Origin: Albidovulum inexpectatum
GTDB lineage: Bacteria; Pseudomonadota; Alphaproteobacteria; Rhodobacterales; Rhodobacteraceae
Assembly (NCBI RefSeq): GCF_002927635.1
Contig: NZ_PRDS01000003.1
Location: forward strand, 1 to 64,000
DNA length: 64,000 nucleotides
Direction: 5' to 3'
Shown: one piece after another, positions 35,983 to 45,663 of the stretch
Position numbering within the stretch: the first letter of the stretch is position 1
Layout: every line of letters starts with the position of its first letter
Program-made: the position numbers and the translations under genes
Notes under the pieces: generated by a model
What the model saw: the letters and a program-made list of their open reading frames with translations, nothing else
Told to the model about the DNA's origin: nothing
Databases searched by the model: none

Positions 35983-38237
35983 GCTTCGGCGGATTCGGTA
36001 TTCGCTGCCAGCCAGGCCGTGATCGCGGGTCGCAGATTGTCTGTTCCCGCGTCGCATTCCGCGCGGATCATTTCCCCCAGTTCGCGCAGGTTCACGCGTC
36101 GAACAAGATGCTTGACCGGACCGATCGAGGCCGGGCGCATCGACAATGTCCTGAACCCGATCGCGGCCAGGCTGACCGCCTCGATCGGGCGGCCCGCGTC
36201 TTCGCCGCAGAATGACAGGGGCGTTCCGGTTTCGGCGCAACGCTCGACGATCGTCATCAGGAATCGCATGAACGACCCGTTCAGCATGTCATAGCGCCGC
36301 CTTACGGCCTCGTTCTCGCGGTCGGCGGCAAAGAAGAACTGCTTCAGGTCGTTGCCCCCGACCGAGATGAAATCGACCTCTTCGAAGAAGCTTCGGGGAG
36401 CAAAGGCCAGTGACGGGGTCTCCAGCATCGCCCCGATTTCCAGCTTTTGCGGCAGAACATGGCCAAGCGCGCGTTCGCGCTCGACCTCGGCCAGCAGCAT
36501 GTCACGGGCGGTGCGAAATTCGGACGGTTCGGCCACGAAGGGAAACATCACGGCCAAGGGATGACCCCTGGCGGCGCGAAGCAGGGCCTGCAGTTGCATC
36601 CGCAGGATCCCGGGCCGGTCCAGCGCCAAGCGGATCGCGCGCCATCCCATCGCCGGATTCGGTTCCGGCACGCGCTTCATGTAGGGCAGCACCTTGTCCG
36701 ACCCGATGTCGAGCGTGCGAAATGCCACGCGCTTGCCCGCCGCGGCATCCATCACGCCGGCGTAGATTCGGGCCAGTTCGCCGCGTTTGGGAACGTTGCT
36801 GCGCACCAGGAACTGCAGCTCGGTCCGGAACAGTCCGACGCCTTCGGCGCCGGACCCCTTGAGCGAGGGCAGGTCCGCCATCAGGCCGGCATTCATGTGC
36901 AGCGAAATCGTCGTCCCGCAGCGCGCCGTGGCAGGCTTGTCGCGCAAGCTGGCATAGCGGCTCTGGGCGCTGGCCTGCATCGCGACCTTGTCACGGAAAG
37001 CCGCGGCGACGGCATCATCGGGGCGCAGGTGAACGATTCCCTGGTCGCCGTCGACCAAAATCGGATCGCCATTCAAGGCTTCGGTCGTGACACGCGCGGC
37101 ATGAATGACCAGGGGGATCGCAAGCGCCCGGCAGACGATCGCCGCATGAGAGCCGACGGCGCCTTCCTCCAGTACGACACCTTTCAGCTTGCGCCCGTAA
37201 TCCAGCAGCTCTGCCGGCCCGATATTGCGCGCGACAAGAATCGGATCTTCGGGCATCTGGGCGCCCGTGTCGTTGCCCTGACCGGTCAGAATGCGCAGCA
37301 GCCGGTTCGACAGGTCATCCAGATCGTGCAGACGTTCGCGCAGATAGGGGTCGGGCACCGTTTCCAGACGCGCGCGCGCGATGGATTGCTCTTTCTCGAC
37401 GGCGGCTTCGGCGGAAAGACCCGCGGCGATGTCTTCTTCCATTCGCCGCATCCAGCCGCGCGAATTGGCGAACATGCGATAGGCTTCAAGAACCTGGCGC
37501 TGTTCGGGGTTCTGCGCGTCGGTCATGGTCAGCATGGAATCGACCGAAATGCGCAATTGTTCGACCGCATCATGCAGCCTCTTGCGCTCGCGCTCGGGGT
37601 CGTCGGCGACCGGATTGGTCACGACGACGCGCGGTTCATGCAGCCAGACATGGCCAATGGCCGCGCCCTCCTGCGCGGTCGTGCCGCGGATCATGACCGG
37701 GCGCTGGTGCAGTGCCGACAGGGCCTCGCCCTCTCCGACAAAGGCGCCCAGTTCGGCCATTTCGGCCAGAACCATCGCAACGACTTCCAGCGCATAGACC
37801 TCGTCGTCGGAAAAGGCGCGGGCTTCCTTGGACTGGACAACCAGAACCCCCAGGCGTTCGCCAAGCCGCTGGATCGGGACGCCAAGGAAGGAGGAATAGA
37901 TTTCCTCGCCCGTCTCGGGCATGTAGCGGAAGCCCTTTTCGGCGGGCGCGTTCGCGGTGTTGATCGGCGCGGCCGTCTTGGCGACGCGACCGACAAGGCC
38001 TTCGCCAACCCGCAGCCGGGTCTGATGCACGGCCTCGGGGCGCAGGCCTTCCGTCGCGCACAGTTCCAGCGTGTCGCGGTCGCGGAACAGGTAGATCGAG
38101 CACACTTCGGTGTGCATGGAATCGGCGATCAGATGCGTGATGCGATCCAGCCGCTCTTGCCCCGCGGCGGGCTCGGCCAGCGTGTCACGCAGGCGGCGCA
38201 GCAATTTGCGACTTTCGCTTTCCGTCCGGTCGGCCAT
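35979..38237 (-). CDS. ptsP: Phosphoenolpyruvate-protein phosphotransferase PtsP (EI-Ntr)
   Basis: First enzyme of the nitrogen-related PTS, which takes phosphate from PEP and passes it to NPr and EIIA-Ntr. The 752 residues carry an N-terminal GAF sensor domain (about 1-160), the phospho-His domain with GSHAAIVCRALAIPLV (His near 360), and a C-terminal PEP-binding barrel with SVGGNDLKQFFFAADREN. The GAF domain distinguishes it from sugar-PTS enzyme I. Start MADRTESES has GGGACGG upstream. NPr and EIIA-Ntr genes are not in the window. lysC lies upstream on the same strand. Confidence 0.95.
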   Translation of the reverse strand: MADRTESESRKLLRRLRDTLAEPAAGQERLDRITHLIADSMHTEVCSIYLFRDRDTLELCATEGLRPEAVHQTRLRVGEGLVGRVAKTAAPINTANAPAEKGFRYMPETGEEIYSSFLGVPIQRLGERLGVLVVQSKEARAFSDDEVYALEVVAMVLAEMAELGAFVGEGEALSALHQRPVMIRGTTAQEGAAIGHVWLHEPRVVVTNPVADDPERERKRLHDAVEQLRISVDSMLTMTDAQNPEQRQVLEAYRMFANSRGWMRRMEEDIAAGLSAEAAVEKEQSIARARLETVPDPYLRERLHDLDDLSNRLLRILTGQGNDTGAQMPEDPILVARNIGPAELLDYGRKLKGVVLEEGAVGSHAAIVCRALAIPLVIHAARVTTEALNGDPILVDGDQGIVHLRPDDAVAAAFRDKVAMQASAQSRYASLRDKPATARCGTTISLHMNAGLMADLPSLKGSGAEGVGLFRTELQFLVRSNVPKRGELARIYAGVMDAAAGKRVAFRTLDIGSDKVLPYMKRVPEPNPAMGWRAIRLALDRPGILRMQLQALLRAARGHPLAVMFPFVAEPSEFRTARDMLLAEVERERALGHVLPQKLEIGAMLETPSLAFAPRSFFEEVDFISVGGNDLKQFFFAADRENEAVRRRYDMLNGSFMRFLMTIVERCAETGTPLSFCGEDAGRPIEAVSLAAIGFRTLSMRPASIGPVKHLVRRVNLRELGEMIRAECDAGTDNLRPAITAWLAANTESAEA

Positions 38238-38423
38238 GTTCCGTCCCGCTGTGAAATCCCCCTCTCTATAAGGGGGTTGGCGCCGGAAAGGAATCCGGAA
38301 TTGCCCGCAGGATCCGCCAATGGGCAAACCATCGCGCGGCGCGGGCGCGGTGGGGCTGACACATGCGCAAGGCCCGGACGCAGTCGCGCCCGGGCCCGTG
38401 CAATCTGTACCGAGCGGCCAGTG

Positions 38424-39683
38424 TCAGGCGGTCTTGTCCAGTTCAAAGGCGTCGTGCAGCGCCTGGACCGCAAGTTCCATGTACTTTCGGTCGATCAGGA
38501 CCGAGACCTTGATCTCGGACGTGGCGATGACCTTGATGTTGATATTCTCGTCGGCCAGCGCCTTGAACATGCGTGCAGCCACCCCGGACTGCGAGCGCAT
38601 CCCGATTCCGACGACCGAAACCTTTGCGACCTCGGTATCAACGACCAGATCATCATAGGCGATCTCGCCACGTTCCCGGGCATCCTGAAGCGCCTTCTTG
38701 GCCCGTTCGACCTGATTGATGGGGCAGGAAAAGGTCATGTCGGTCACCGCGCCGCTGTGACCTTCGTAATTCTTTTCCGAGATGTTCTGCACGATCATGT
38801 CGACATTCACACCGGCCTCGGCCAGCGGGCCGAAGATCGCCGCGGCGATGCCGGGCTTGTCCTCGACTGTGACGAGCGTGATCTTGGCCTCGTCGCGGCT
38901 ATAGGCGATGCCCGATACGGCTTTCGATTCCATGATTTCCTCCTCGTCACACACCAGGGTGCCGGAATTTTCGTCAGTATCCTCGAAACTGGACAGAACG
39001 CGCAGGCGTACCTTGTAGCGCATCGCCAGTTCGACCGACCGGGTCTGCAGGACCTTGGCGCCAAGGGATGCAAGTTCCAGCATCTCCTCGAAGGCGATCT
39101 TGTCAAGCTTGCGCGCCTTCGAGCAGATCCGCGGATCGGTCGTATAGACTCCATCGACGTCGGTATAGATATCGCAGCGTTCGGCGCCAAAGGCCGCCGC
39201 AAAGGCGACTGCTGTCGTGTCGGAACCGCCCCGGCCCAGCGTGGTGATGCGGCCTTCGGGGCTGACGCCCTGAAAGCCAGCGACCACGGCGACCTTCATG
39301 CCTTCCTCGAACTTGCGGTCGATATTGTCGCGCGGGATCGACACGAAGCGCGCCGCGCCATGCGCGCTGGTCGTGTTGATCGGCACCTGCCAGCCCTGCC
39401 AGCTGCGCGCAGGAATGCCCATTTCCTGCAGCCTCAGGGCCATCAGGCCGGCCGTCACGTTTTCCCCGGACGAAACGACTGCATCGTATTCGCGCGCGTC
39501 ATACAGGTGCGATGTCTGCTCGACCCAGTTGACCAGTTCGTTGGTCTTGCCCGCCATGGCCGAGACGATGACAATGACGTTGTAGCCGCGATCGACCTCG
39601 CGCTTGACCTTCTCGGCGGCATTGGCAATGCGGTCGAGATCGGCCACCGAGGTGCCACCGAATTTCATCACCAGAAGCGGCAT
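38424..39683 (-). CDS. lysC: Aspartate kinase
   Basis: Phosphorylates aspartate, the entry to lysine, methionine and threonine synthesis. The 419 residues comprise the kinase domain with MKFGGTSVADLDRI at the start and GRGGSDTTAVAFAAAF near residue 160, then two ACT regulatory domains (about 265-419). Start at MPLLVMKFGG agrees with the family. Feedback control by lysine and/or threonine is expected from the ACT pair. Confidence 0.97.
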   Translation of the reverse strand: MPLLVMKFGGTSVADLDRIANAAEKVKREVDRGYNVIVIVSAMAGKTNELVNWVEQTSHLYDAREYDAVVSSGENVTAGLMALRLQEMGIPARSWQGWQVPINTTSAHGAARFVSIPRDNIDRKFEEGMKVAVVAGFQGVSPEGRITTLGRGGSDTTAVAFAAAFGAERCDIYTDVDGVYTTDPRICSKARKLDKIAFEEMLELASLGAKVLQTRSVELAMRYKVRLRVLSSFEDTDENSGTLVCDEEEIMESKAVSGIAYSRDEAKITLVTVEDKPGIAAAIFGPLAEAGVNVDMIVQNISEKNYEGHSGAVTDMTFSCPINQVERAKKALQDARERGEIAYDDLVVDTEVAKVSVVGIGMRSQSGVAARMFKALADENINIKVIATSEIKVSVLIDRKYMELAVQALHDAFELDKTA

Positions 39684-39775
39684 TCCAGCCCCCCAGCTGT
39701 GGCGCGCATGCGCACGGTCCAAGTCGCGCGCTTCTTATGCGCCCGCGCAGGCAAGGGCAAGGGGGCAGGAAAGTT

Positions 39776-40420
39776 TCAGAAAGGAATCGGCTGCCCCGTG
39801 TAATCTTCGAAACATCCGCTGGTGTTCGGGCCCAGCGCATCGAACCGGCCCAGCAATCCGCGCGCGGCCTCCTCGGGTTCGACCTGGGCCTGCGGGCCGC
39901 CCATTTCGGTGCGGACCCAGCCAGGATGATAGATGCCGACCGAAATGCCCCGCGGGGCAAGATCGACGGCCAGGTTGCGGCCCAGGTTCAGCGCCGCCGC
40001 CTTCGAGGCGCGATAGGCGTAGCTGCCGCCGGGCGCATTTGCATCGGATGCCATGATCGACGACAGGATGGCGATCTTTCCGCGTGCCTGCTCGACATTG
40101 GGCAGAAGCGCGCGGATCGTCAGGAAGACGCCCGTGACATTGACCGCGAACGCCTCGGCCCAGACCTCGGGGCCATAGCCATCCTCCAGCCGGTGTCCTT
40201 TGTCGGGATAGACGCCCGCATTGCAGACCAGCAGGTCGATCGGCTGACCCGACAGCCGGTCCGCCAGCGCACGCACCGATGCCGCGTCGGTGACGTCAAG
40301 CGGCAGCAGGTCATCTGCGGGCCGTCGCGCCGTGCCGGTGACGATATCCCCGCGAGCGCGCGCGGCGTCGGCCAGGGCCTTGCCGATGCCTCGGTTTGCG
40401 CCTGTGATCAGAACATGCAT
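39776..40420 (-). CDS. Short-chain dehydrogenase/reductase
   Basis: A 214-residue NAD(P)-dependent SDR of the short 'classical-like' group. The cofactor loop ITGANRGIG starts at residue 5, the structural NAG is in LLVCNAGVY, and the active site Tyr-x3-Lys is YRASK with the Ser upstream in LSSIMAS. The substrate is unknown. It follows the DUF1178 gene by 9 bp. Confidence 0.9.
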   Translation of the reverse strand: MHVLITGANRGIGKALADAARARGDIVTGTARRPADDLLPLDVTDAASVRALADRLSGQPIDLLVCNAGVYPDKGHRLEDGYGPEVWAEAFAVNVTGVFLTIRALLPNVEQARGKIAILSSIMASDANAPGGSYAYRASKAAALNLGRNLAVDLAPRGISVGIYHPGWVRTEMGGPQAQVEPEEAARGLLGRFDALGPNTSGCFEDYTGQPIPF

Positions 40421-40429
40421 CGCGTATCC

Positions 40430-40864
40430 TCAGTTTGCCTTGCGCGTGGGCAGAAAGGGCAGGGGGGTGACGGGCACGCCATCCTCGATCAGGGTGCGGG
40501 CATCCTCGAGCCGCGCCTCGCCATAGATCGGCCGTTCGGGCGCCTCGCCTTCGTGAATGGCGCGCGCCTCGGCGGCAAAGTTCATGCCGACATATTCAGA
40601 GCTTGCCTCGATCTTGCGGCGCAGCTCGGCAAGCATGTGTTCGACCGGGTTCCTGGGCGCGTTCAGGGCCGGTTCGGAGGCCTTTTCCTCGGCCTTGCGG
40701 CCGCCCACGACCGAGGGCGCCATCAGCGATTTCGTGACTTCGGTCGAACCGCAGACCGCGCAGGCGACGTGGCCGCCCGCGTTCAGGCGATCGAAGGCGT
40801 CGGCAGACTGGAACCAGCTGTCGAAATCATGACCATCGGCACAGACGAGCGAGTAGCGGATCAT
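40430..40864 (-). CDS. DUF1178 family protein
   Basis: A 144-residue protein with the DUF1178 N-terminus MIRYSLVCADGHDFDSWF and a zinc-ribbon-like CAVCGS in the first 45 residues, followed by a helical, charged C-terminal half with YVGMNFAAEARAIHEGEAPER. Proteins of this family are conserved in Rhodobacteraceae with no known function. Probably co-transcribed with the SDR gene after it. Confidence 0.86.
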   Translation of the reverse strand: MIRYSLVCADGHDFDSWFQSADAFDRLNAGGHVACAVCGSTEVTKSLMAPSVVGGRKAEEKASEPALNAPRNPVEHMLAELRRKIEASSEYVGMNFAAEARAIHEGEAPERPIYGEARLEDARTLIEDGVPVTPLPFLPTRKAN

Positions 40865-40915
40865 GTGGCACCCTCAGGCTTGTGAGAGCATATCTGGTGA
40901 TGTCTGCCGGAAGGA

Positions 40916-41401
40916 TCAAGTCCGGTCATCAGGGCCGGTCGCCCTGGATGGCGGATGAAACGCGGCAAGCAGCGCCTGCAATTCGGGCTCGTCCACGCGC
41001 CGGGCTGCTTCCTCGGGGCTGACCCAGTCGCGCCGACGCTGGCGACGTTCGGGAAAATCGTCGACGACCTTGCGCACGGCGACCGGAAAGACCGAAACCA
41101 CGACCGGCCGGGTCGATCCGTCCTTGAGCCGCTTGTCGTAGGCGTAGAAGCCCACGCAATCCGCGCAGACCTCGCCCTTGACCCCGGCTTCCTCCCAGGC
41201 TTCCTGAAGGGCTGCGTGCGGGTCGGACTTGCCCTTGATCGGCCAGCCCTTGGGAATGACCCAGCGCCCGGTGTCGCGGCTGGTGACCAGCAGGATTTCG
41301 GGCCGATCTTCGCGCATACGCCAGCACAGGGCGGCGACCTGCGACTTCACCTTCTCCCTGGTCCTGTCCTGCGCGGATCTTTTCCTTGACTCCTGCTTCA
41401 T
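40916..41401 (-). CDS. Nudix hydrolase (diphosphoinositol polyphosphate hydrolase-like)
   Basis: A 161-residue Nudix protein. The Nudix helix is GKSDPHAALQEAWEEAGV; compared with the consensus GX5EX7REUXEEXGU, the first Glu is Ala and the Arg is Gln, while the three Glu residues that bind metal are kept. The sequence before it, VIPKGWPIKG, is typical of the DIPP/NUDT3-like group. The substrate is unknown. The first 20 residues are highly charged and the true start could be a few codons later. Confidence 0.85.
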   Translation of the reverse strand: MKQESRKRSAQDRTREKVKSQVAALCWRMREDRPEILLVTSRDTGRWVIPKGWPIKGKSDPHAALQEAWEEAGVKGEVCADCVGFYAYDKRLKDGSTRPVVVSVFPVAVRKVVDDFPERRQRRRDWVSPEEAARRVDEPELQALLAAFHPPSRATGPDDRT

Positions 41402-41552
41402 CCTGACGGTCTGTCTGTCCTGCCTCGAAATCGGTCTTGTGGCCGCTCATGCCGTTGCGCCGGTGTCAGCACCGATCCGCAATTGCCTTCGGAACAGGAT
41501 AGCAGCCTTGATTCGCGCCTTCCAGTGCCTGCTGCGCGGCGTGCAAGCTATT

Positions 41553-42803
41553 TCACGGCGCCAGGGGCAGGCCGGTCGCCTGAGCCAGCTCTTGCCGGAA
41601 CGCGGCCAGCCCCGACGGGTCGGCCAGGGCCGCCAGAGCCTCGCGCCCCTTTCGGCCCAACTCGGCTTGTGCAGCTGGGTTCCCAAGCGTGACGAGCGCG
41701 CGCGCAAGGCTGTGGGCGTCGGTGACCTCGATCGCGGCATTCCCGGCGCGCAAGGCCGCATAGGCCGGCGCCGAATTCGACACGTGGGGGCCATGCAGTA
41801 TGGCGCAATCATGCGCCGCGGGCTCGAATGGCGTATGTCCGCCGCGATCGACCAGCGACCCGCCGACGAACACGATTCCGGCGGCGGAATACCACAGCGC
41901 CATTTCGCCCATCGTATCGGCCAGATAGACCGACGTCCGGGGCTGGATCGGAGTGCCGCGCGAGCGTGTCGCGAAGTCGAGGCCACGTTTGCGCAGCATG
42001 GCCTCGATATCGTCGCGACGCCTTGGGTGCCGCGGAGCCAGGACAAGGCGCAGCTCGGGCCGATGGAGCCGTGCGCGGTCAAAGGCGTCAAGCACGACTT
42101 CCTCTTCGCCCTCGTGGGTTGATGCGGCAAGAAACGTGTCCTCGCGCCGCCAGGGCAGTCCGTGCTCGGCGTCGGGGGGCAATGCGGCATGGGTCGCCTT
42201 CAGGTTCACCAGAGGCCCAAGGCGCGAATCCGGCAGCCCAAGGGCGCGAAAGCGTGCCTGCGAAGCGGGGTCCTGGGCGCAGAGCATCCGGACTGATCGC
42301 AACATGCGGCGCATGACGAAGGGTAGCCAGCGCCAGGCCCGGTACGACCCTTCGGACATTCGGGCGCCAATCACGAAGACCGGAACCGCGTGGCGAGCGC
42401 ACATGGCGATACGCTCGGGCCAGAGCTCGGCCTCGATCACGATCAGTGCAAGCGGCTGCCAGCGGTCGAGGAATGCGCGCAGGGCAGGGCGGGTGTCGAA
42501 AGGGGCGAAGGCTGAACGAATGCGGCGGACGCCCCAGCTTTCGACCAGATCCCTGGCGGTCTGGCTGTTCACCGTCACCAGGACCGTCAGGTCCGGGGCG
42601 GCAGACAGAAGTTCCTGGATCATGGCGCGGGCCGATGTGACCTCGCCGTTCGAGGCCGCATGGACCCATATCAGCGGGCCAGACTCTTGCCGTTCCGGCC
42701 CGCGCGCCAGACGTTCGGCCAGTTCATCGGATCGGCCCGCGCGCCGCAGCTTGCGGGCGTAGATTGCAAAGCCAATCCGGGCAAGAAGTCGATAAAGCGG
42801 CAA
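41553..42803 (-). CDS. waaA: 3-deoxy-D-manno-octulosonic acid transferase
   Basis: Adds Kdo residues from CMP-Kdo to lipid A at the inner membrane. The 416 residues have an N-terminal membrane anchor segment, WVHAASNGEVTSARAMI with the catalytic Glu near residue 50, and a C-terminal GT-B nucleotide domain with VFVGGSLVDRGGHTPFEPA. The lpxK gene, often adjacent, is not here. It has no close operon partner; the Nudix start codon lies 150 bp downstream. Confidence 0.94.
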   Translation of the reverse strand: MPLYRLLARIGFAIYARKLRRAGRSDELAERLARGPERQESGPLIWVHAASNGEVTSARAMIQELLSAAPDLTVLVTVNSQTARDLVESWGVRRIRSAFAPFDTRPALRAFLDRWQPLALIVIEAELWPERIAMCARHAVPVFVIGARMSEGSYRAWRWLPFVMRRMLRSVRMLCAQDPASQARFRALGLPDSRLGPLVNLKATHAALPPDAEHGLPWRREDTFLAASTHEGEEEVVLDAFDRARLHRPELRLVLAPRHPRRRDDIEAMLRKRGLDFATRSRGTPIQPRTSVYLADTMGEMALWYSAAGIVFVGGSLVDRGGHTPFEPAAHDCAILHGPHVSNSAPAYAALRAGNAAIEVTDAHSLARALVTLGNPAAQAELGRKGREALAALADPSGLAAFRQELAQATGLPLAP

Positions 42804-42867
42804 GTTTCACCGGCCAGAATGGAAATCTGGCGCCAAACTGACCAGATGCAGGGTCCGGTTGCAAGCC

Positions 42868-44112
42868 TCAGGCGCCTCCGGCACTGTCCCGTGCAATCGC
42901 CGCCCGATACCAGTCACGGATCAGCGCGCGTTCCTCGGGTTCGATGAACGAGATGTTCGCGGGTGGCATCGCATGGGTGACGCCTGCCTGCAGATAGATC
43001 TCGCGCGCATGGATCGCGATCCGGGCCGGCGTGTCCAGCATCACGCCCCGCGGCGGCGCGACGAATCCCTCTTGCACCGGTTCGGCCGCATGGCACATCG
43101 AACACCGGCCAAGGACGATCGACTCGACGTCTTCGAACTGGGGGGCTGCGGCAAAGCGCAGCGCCGATCCGGGGATCGCGGCGCTGTCATCCCCAGAGCC
43201 GCGCAGGAGCGCGGTGGACAGCCAGATGAGGGCAAGAAACAGCAGCGCGGTGACAAACCATGTCCATGTCGGGCTGCCCTTGCGCGCGTGTCGCGTGTTG
43301 AACCAGTGCCGGATCGTCACGCCCATCAGGAAGACCAGCGAGGCGATGATCCAGTTGTATTCCGTGGCAAAGGCCAGCGGATAGTGGTTCGACAGCATCA
43401 TGAAGATGACCGGCAGCGTCAGGTAGTTGTTGTGGGTCGAACGCAGCTTGGCGATGCGGCCATATTCAGGGTCGGGCCTGCGCCCCGCGATCAGGTCGGC
43501 GACCACGATCTTCTGGTTGGGAATGATGACCATGAAGACATTTGCCGACATGATCGTGGCGGTCACCGCCCCCAGATGCAGCAGCGCGGCACGGCCCGAA
43601 AAGACTTGCGTGTAGAACCATGCCAGCGCGACAAGGATCACGTACAGAACCACCATCAGCGCGGTCGGGTGATGCCCGAGCCGCGAGCGGCACAGCCTGT
43701 CATACAACACCCAGCCCGCGGCCAGCGACGCCAGAGAGATGGCGATGGCCTGCCAGGGCGCCAGCGCGCGCACCTGCGGGTCAATCAGGTACAGGTCGGC
43801 CCCAAGGTAATAGACCAGAACCAGCAGCGCGAATCCCGACAGCCACGTGCTGTAGCTTTCCCACTTGAACCAGACCAGATCGTCCGGCATCCGCTCGGGC
43901 GCGACCAGATATTTCTGGATATGGTAGAAGCCGCCGCCATGGACCTGCCATTGTTCGCCATCCGCGCCGCTCTCCAGCCTCCGGTCGCGGTGCAGCCCCA
44001 GATCCAGCGCAATGAAATAGAAGGATGAACCGATCCAGGCGATGGCGGTGATGACATGCAGCCAGCGCACGGCGAATTCCAGCCATTCGCCCATGATGAT
44101 CCAGTCCTGCAT
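42868..44112 (-). CDS. puuD: Urate hydroxylase PuuD (membrane urate oxidase with cytochrome c domain)
   Basis: Oxidises urate to 5-hydroxyisourate and passes electrons to the respiratory chain. The 414 residues have about eight membrane helices in the urate oxidase N-terminal domain (1-305), with RWLHVITAIAWIGSSFYF at the start. The C-terminal domain has a heme-c site CSMCH at residues 337-341 and a Met-rich tail with AMPPANISFI. Start at MQDWIIMGEW. Other purine-degradation genes are absent from the window. It diverges from a LysR regulator. Confidence 0.93.
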   Translation of the reverse strand: MQDWIIMGEWLEFAVRWLHVITAIAWIGSSFYFIALDLGLHRDRRLESGADGEQWQVHGGGFYHIQKYLVAPERMPDDLVWFKWESYSTWLSGFALLVLVYYLGADLYLIDPQVRALAPWQAIAISLASLAAGWVLYDRLCRSRLGHHPTALMVVLYVILVALAWFYTQVFSGRAALLHLGAVTATIMSANVFMVIIPNQKIVVADLIAGRRPDPEYGRIAKLRSTHNNYLTLPVIFMMLSNHYPLAFATEYNWIIASLVFLMGVTIRHWFNTRHARKGSPTWTWFVTALLFLALIWLSTALLRGSGDDSAAIPGSALRFAAAPQFEDVESIVLGRCSMCHAAEPVQEGFVAPPRGVMLDTPARIAIHAREIYLQAGVTHAMPPANISFIEPEERALIRDWYRAAIARDSAGGA

Positions 44113-44155
44113 CCTTGCTCTCCATTCTACTGGCAGGGTCAGCCTATCGCGGGCA

Positions 44156-44213
44156 GGATTGTCCTGATAATCCTGAGAATGACAGAAAACCTTCAATCAT
44201 GGCCTGACAATCC
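44156..44213. promoter_or_regulatory. Inverted repeat between puuD and the LysR gene
   Basis: GGATTGTC at 44156-44163 is matched by its exact complement GACAATCC at 44206-44213, 42 bp apart, in the divergent promoter region. This is the kind of two-site arrangement a LysR dimer pair could use, but no T-N11-A box is decisive. The proposal of operator function is inference. Confidence 0.4.
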
Positions 44214-44224
44214 AAAGGTATCCC

Positions 44225-45256
44225 ATGGCCTATGTCAGCAATATCCGAATGTTCGTGCGTGTCTATGAACTGGGCTCGATGTCGGCGGCGGCGCGCGATC
44301 AGCGCACCTCGCCCGCCGTGGCGTCGGCCCGGATTGCCGAACTCGAGCGGCATCTGGGGGTGCGGCTGTTCAACCGAACGACGCGCCGTCTGCAGCCGAC
44401 CGAAAGCGGACGGCTGTTCTATGACGGCGCGCGCCGGATACTCGAGGCGATCGACGACGCCGAGGCCGCAGTCATGGATTCCACGCGCAATCTGCGGGGA
44501 ACGATCTTCGTTGCCGCGCCGCTGGGCGTCGGGCGGCGGTTCATCGCGCCCTGCCTTCCCGAGTTCAAGGATCAGCATCCCCGGATCGACATTCGGTTGC
44601 GCCTGTCGGACCGTCGGATCGACGTGGTCGGCGAGGGGCTGGACCTGGCCTTTCATCTGGGCCCGCTCGAGGATTCCTCGCTCAAGCGCCGCGTGGTCGC
44701 GGAATGTCCGCGCATATTATGCGCCGCTCCGTCCTATGTCGAACGGCGGGGCGATCCGGTCACGGCCGAGCGCATGGTGGCCGAGCGGCATGATTGTCTG
44801 AACCTTAGGTTCCCCGGCGCGCGCGAGTTCCGGTGGACCCTGATGACCCCGGACGGCCCGCGCCCCTTCGAGGTATCAGGCCCGTTCGAAAGCGATGATG
44901 GCGACGTGCTGACGGGATGGGCGCTGGATGGGCGGGGAATCGTGATGAAGCCCATATTCGAGGTGGCCGAGCATCTGAAGGCGGGCCGGCTGGTGCCGGT
45001 CGTGCGGGACTCTCCGCCGCTGCCGGTTCAGCTGGTCTGTCTGACGCAGCATCGGCGCCTGCGCGACCCGAAGATCCGCGCCTTTTCCGATTTCGTGATC
45101 GAGCGTTGCCGGGCCGAGCTGAATCGCGTGACCGAACGCCTGGATACCGCCTGTCTTTCCGGCGCGGGTCAGGTGGCTCTACGCCACGTCATGCTGGACG
45201 CAAATGCCGTTAGGAAGGATGATCCGCGTGGGGAGACGTTCAGGGAGGACCCGTAA
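44225..45256 (+). CDS. LysR-family transcriptional regulator
   Basis: A 343-residue regulator. The N-terminal winged helix-turn-helix covers about residues 5-65 (SMSAAARDQRTSPAVASARI and the following LGVRLFNRTTRRLQPTESG). The C-terminal co-inducer domain has GLDLAFHLGPLEDSS. Its tail, after about residue 300, is longer than usual. It diverges from puuD, so control of urate oxidation is a fair guess. The stop codon TAA is immediately followed by the ATG of the DUF2147 gene. Confidence 0.92.
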   Translation: MAYVSNIRMFVRVYELGSMSAAARDQRTSPAVASARIAELERHLGVRLFNRTTRRLQPTESGRLFYDGARRILEAIDDAEAAVMDSTRNLRGTIFVAAPLGVGRRFIAPCLPEFKDQHPRIDIRLRLSDRRIDVVGEGLDLAFHLGPLEDSSLKRRVVAECPRILCAAPSYVERRGDPVTAERMVAERHDCLNLRFPGAREFRWTLMTPDGPRPFEVSGPFESDDGDVLTGWALDGRGIVMKPIFEVAEHLKAGRLVPVVRDSPPLPVQLVCLTQHRRLRDPKIRAFSDFVIERCRAELNRVTERLDTACLSGAGQVALRHVMLDANAVRKDDPRGETFREDP

Positions 45257-45640
45257 ATGAAGAAATATGTTGCCGCCGCGCTGTTGTCGCTTGTGGCCGG
45301 GATGGCTGCGGCCGATCCGGTGGAAGGCGTCTGGCAGACCGAGCCCGATGACGGCGCCTTTGCCCATGTGGTGATCGAGCCCTGCGGTCAGGCTTTCTGC
45401 GGCAAGATCGCGCGCACGTTCCGCGCGGATGGCGAATACAAGTCGCCCAACCTGGGCAAGACGCTGGTGATCGACATGGTGCCGAACGGGCCGAACGCCT
45501 ACAAGGGCAAGGTCTGGCGTCCGTCGAACAACAAGATCTATCTGGGCAAGATCAAGCTGAATGGCGATCAGCTGAAGCTTTCGGGCTGCGTGGCGGGCGG
45601 TCTTCTGTGCTCCAGCCAGACCTGGGTGCGCGTGAAATAG
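45257..45640 (+). CDS. DUF2147 domain protein, secreted
   Basis: A 127-residue exported protein with a clear signal peptide (cleavage after MAAA, about residue 19). The mature part begins DPVEGVWQTEPDDGAF and contains DUF2147 features including IEPCGQAFCGKI and a second Cys pair in SGCVAGGLLCSSQTW, so two disulfides are likely. The family is a small lipocalin-like fold of unknown ligand. It starts directly after the LysR stop and ends in a good terminator. Confidence 0.88.
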   Translation: MKKYVAAALLSLVAGMAAADPVEGVWQTEPDDGAFAHVVIEPCGQAFCGKIARTFRADGEYKSPNLGKTLVIDMVPNGPNAYKGKVWRPSNNKIYLGKIKLNGDQLKLSGCVAGGLLCSSQTWVRVK

Positions 45641-45663
45641 TCGACCGCGACCGCAGGAATTCG

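Noticed and set aside
38238-38423. Possible terminator or small RNA between lysC and ptsP
   Set aside because: A G/C-rich inverted repeat is present near 38365-38400 but without a U-tract or promoter signals; nothing beyond a spacer can be supported.
36447-39803. Plus-strand open frame of over 1100 codons opposite ptsP and lysC
   Set aside because: It spans two well-identified minus-strand genes and their gap; the translation has no domain signature. Antisense shadow.
41402-41552. Possible small gene between the Nudix and waaA genes
   Set aside because: No start with a ribosome binding site and no coding pattern in the 150-bp gap; it is probably just leader for the Nudix gene.
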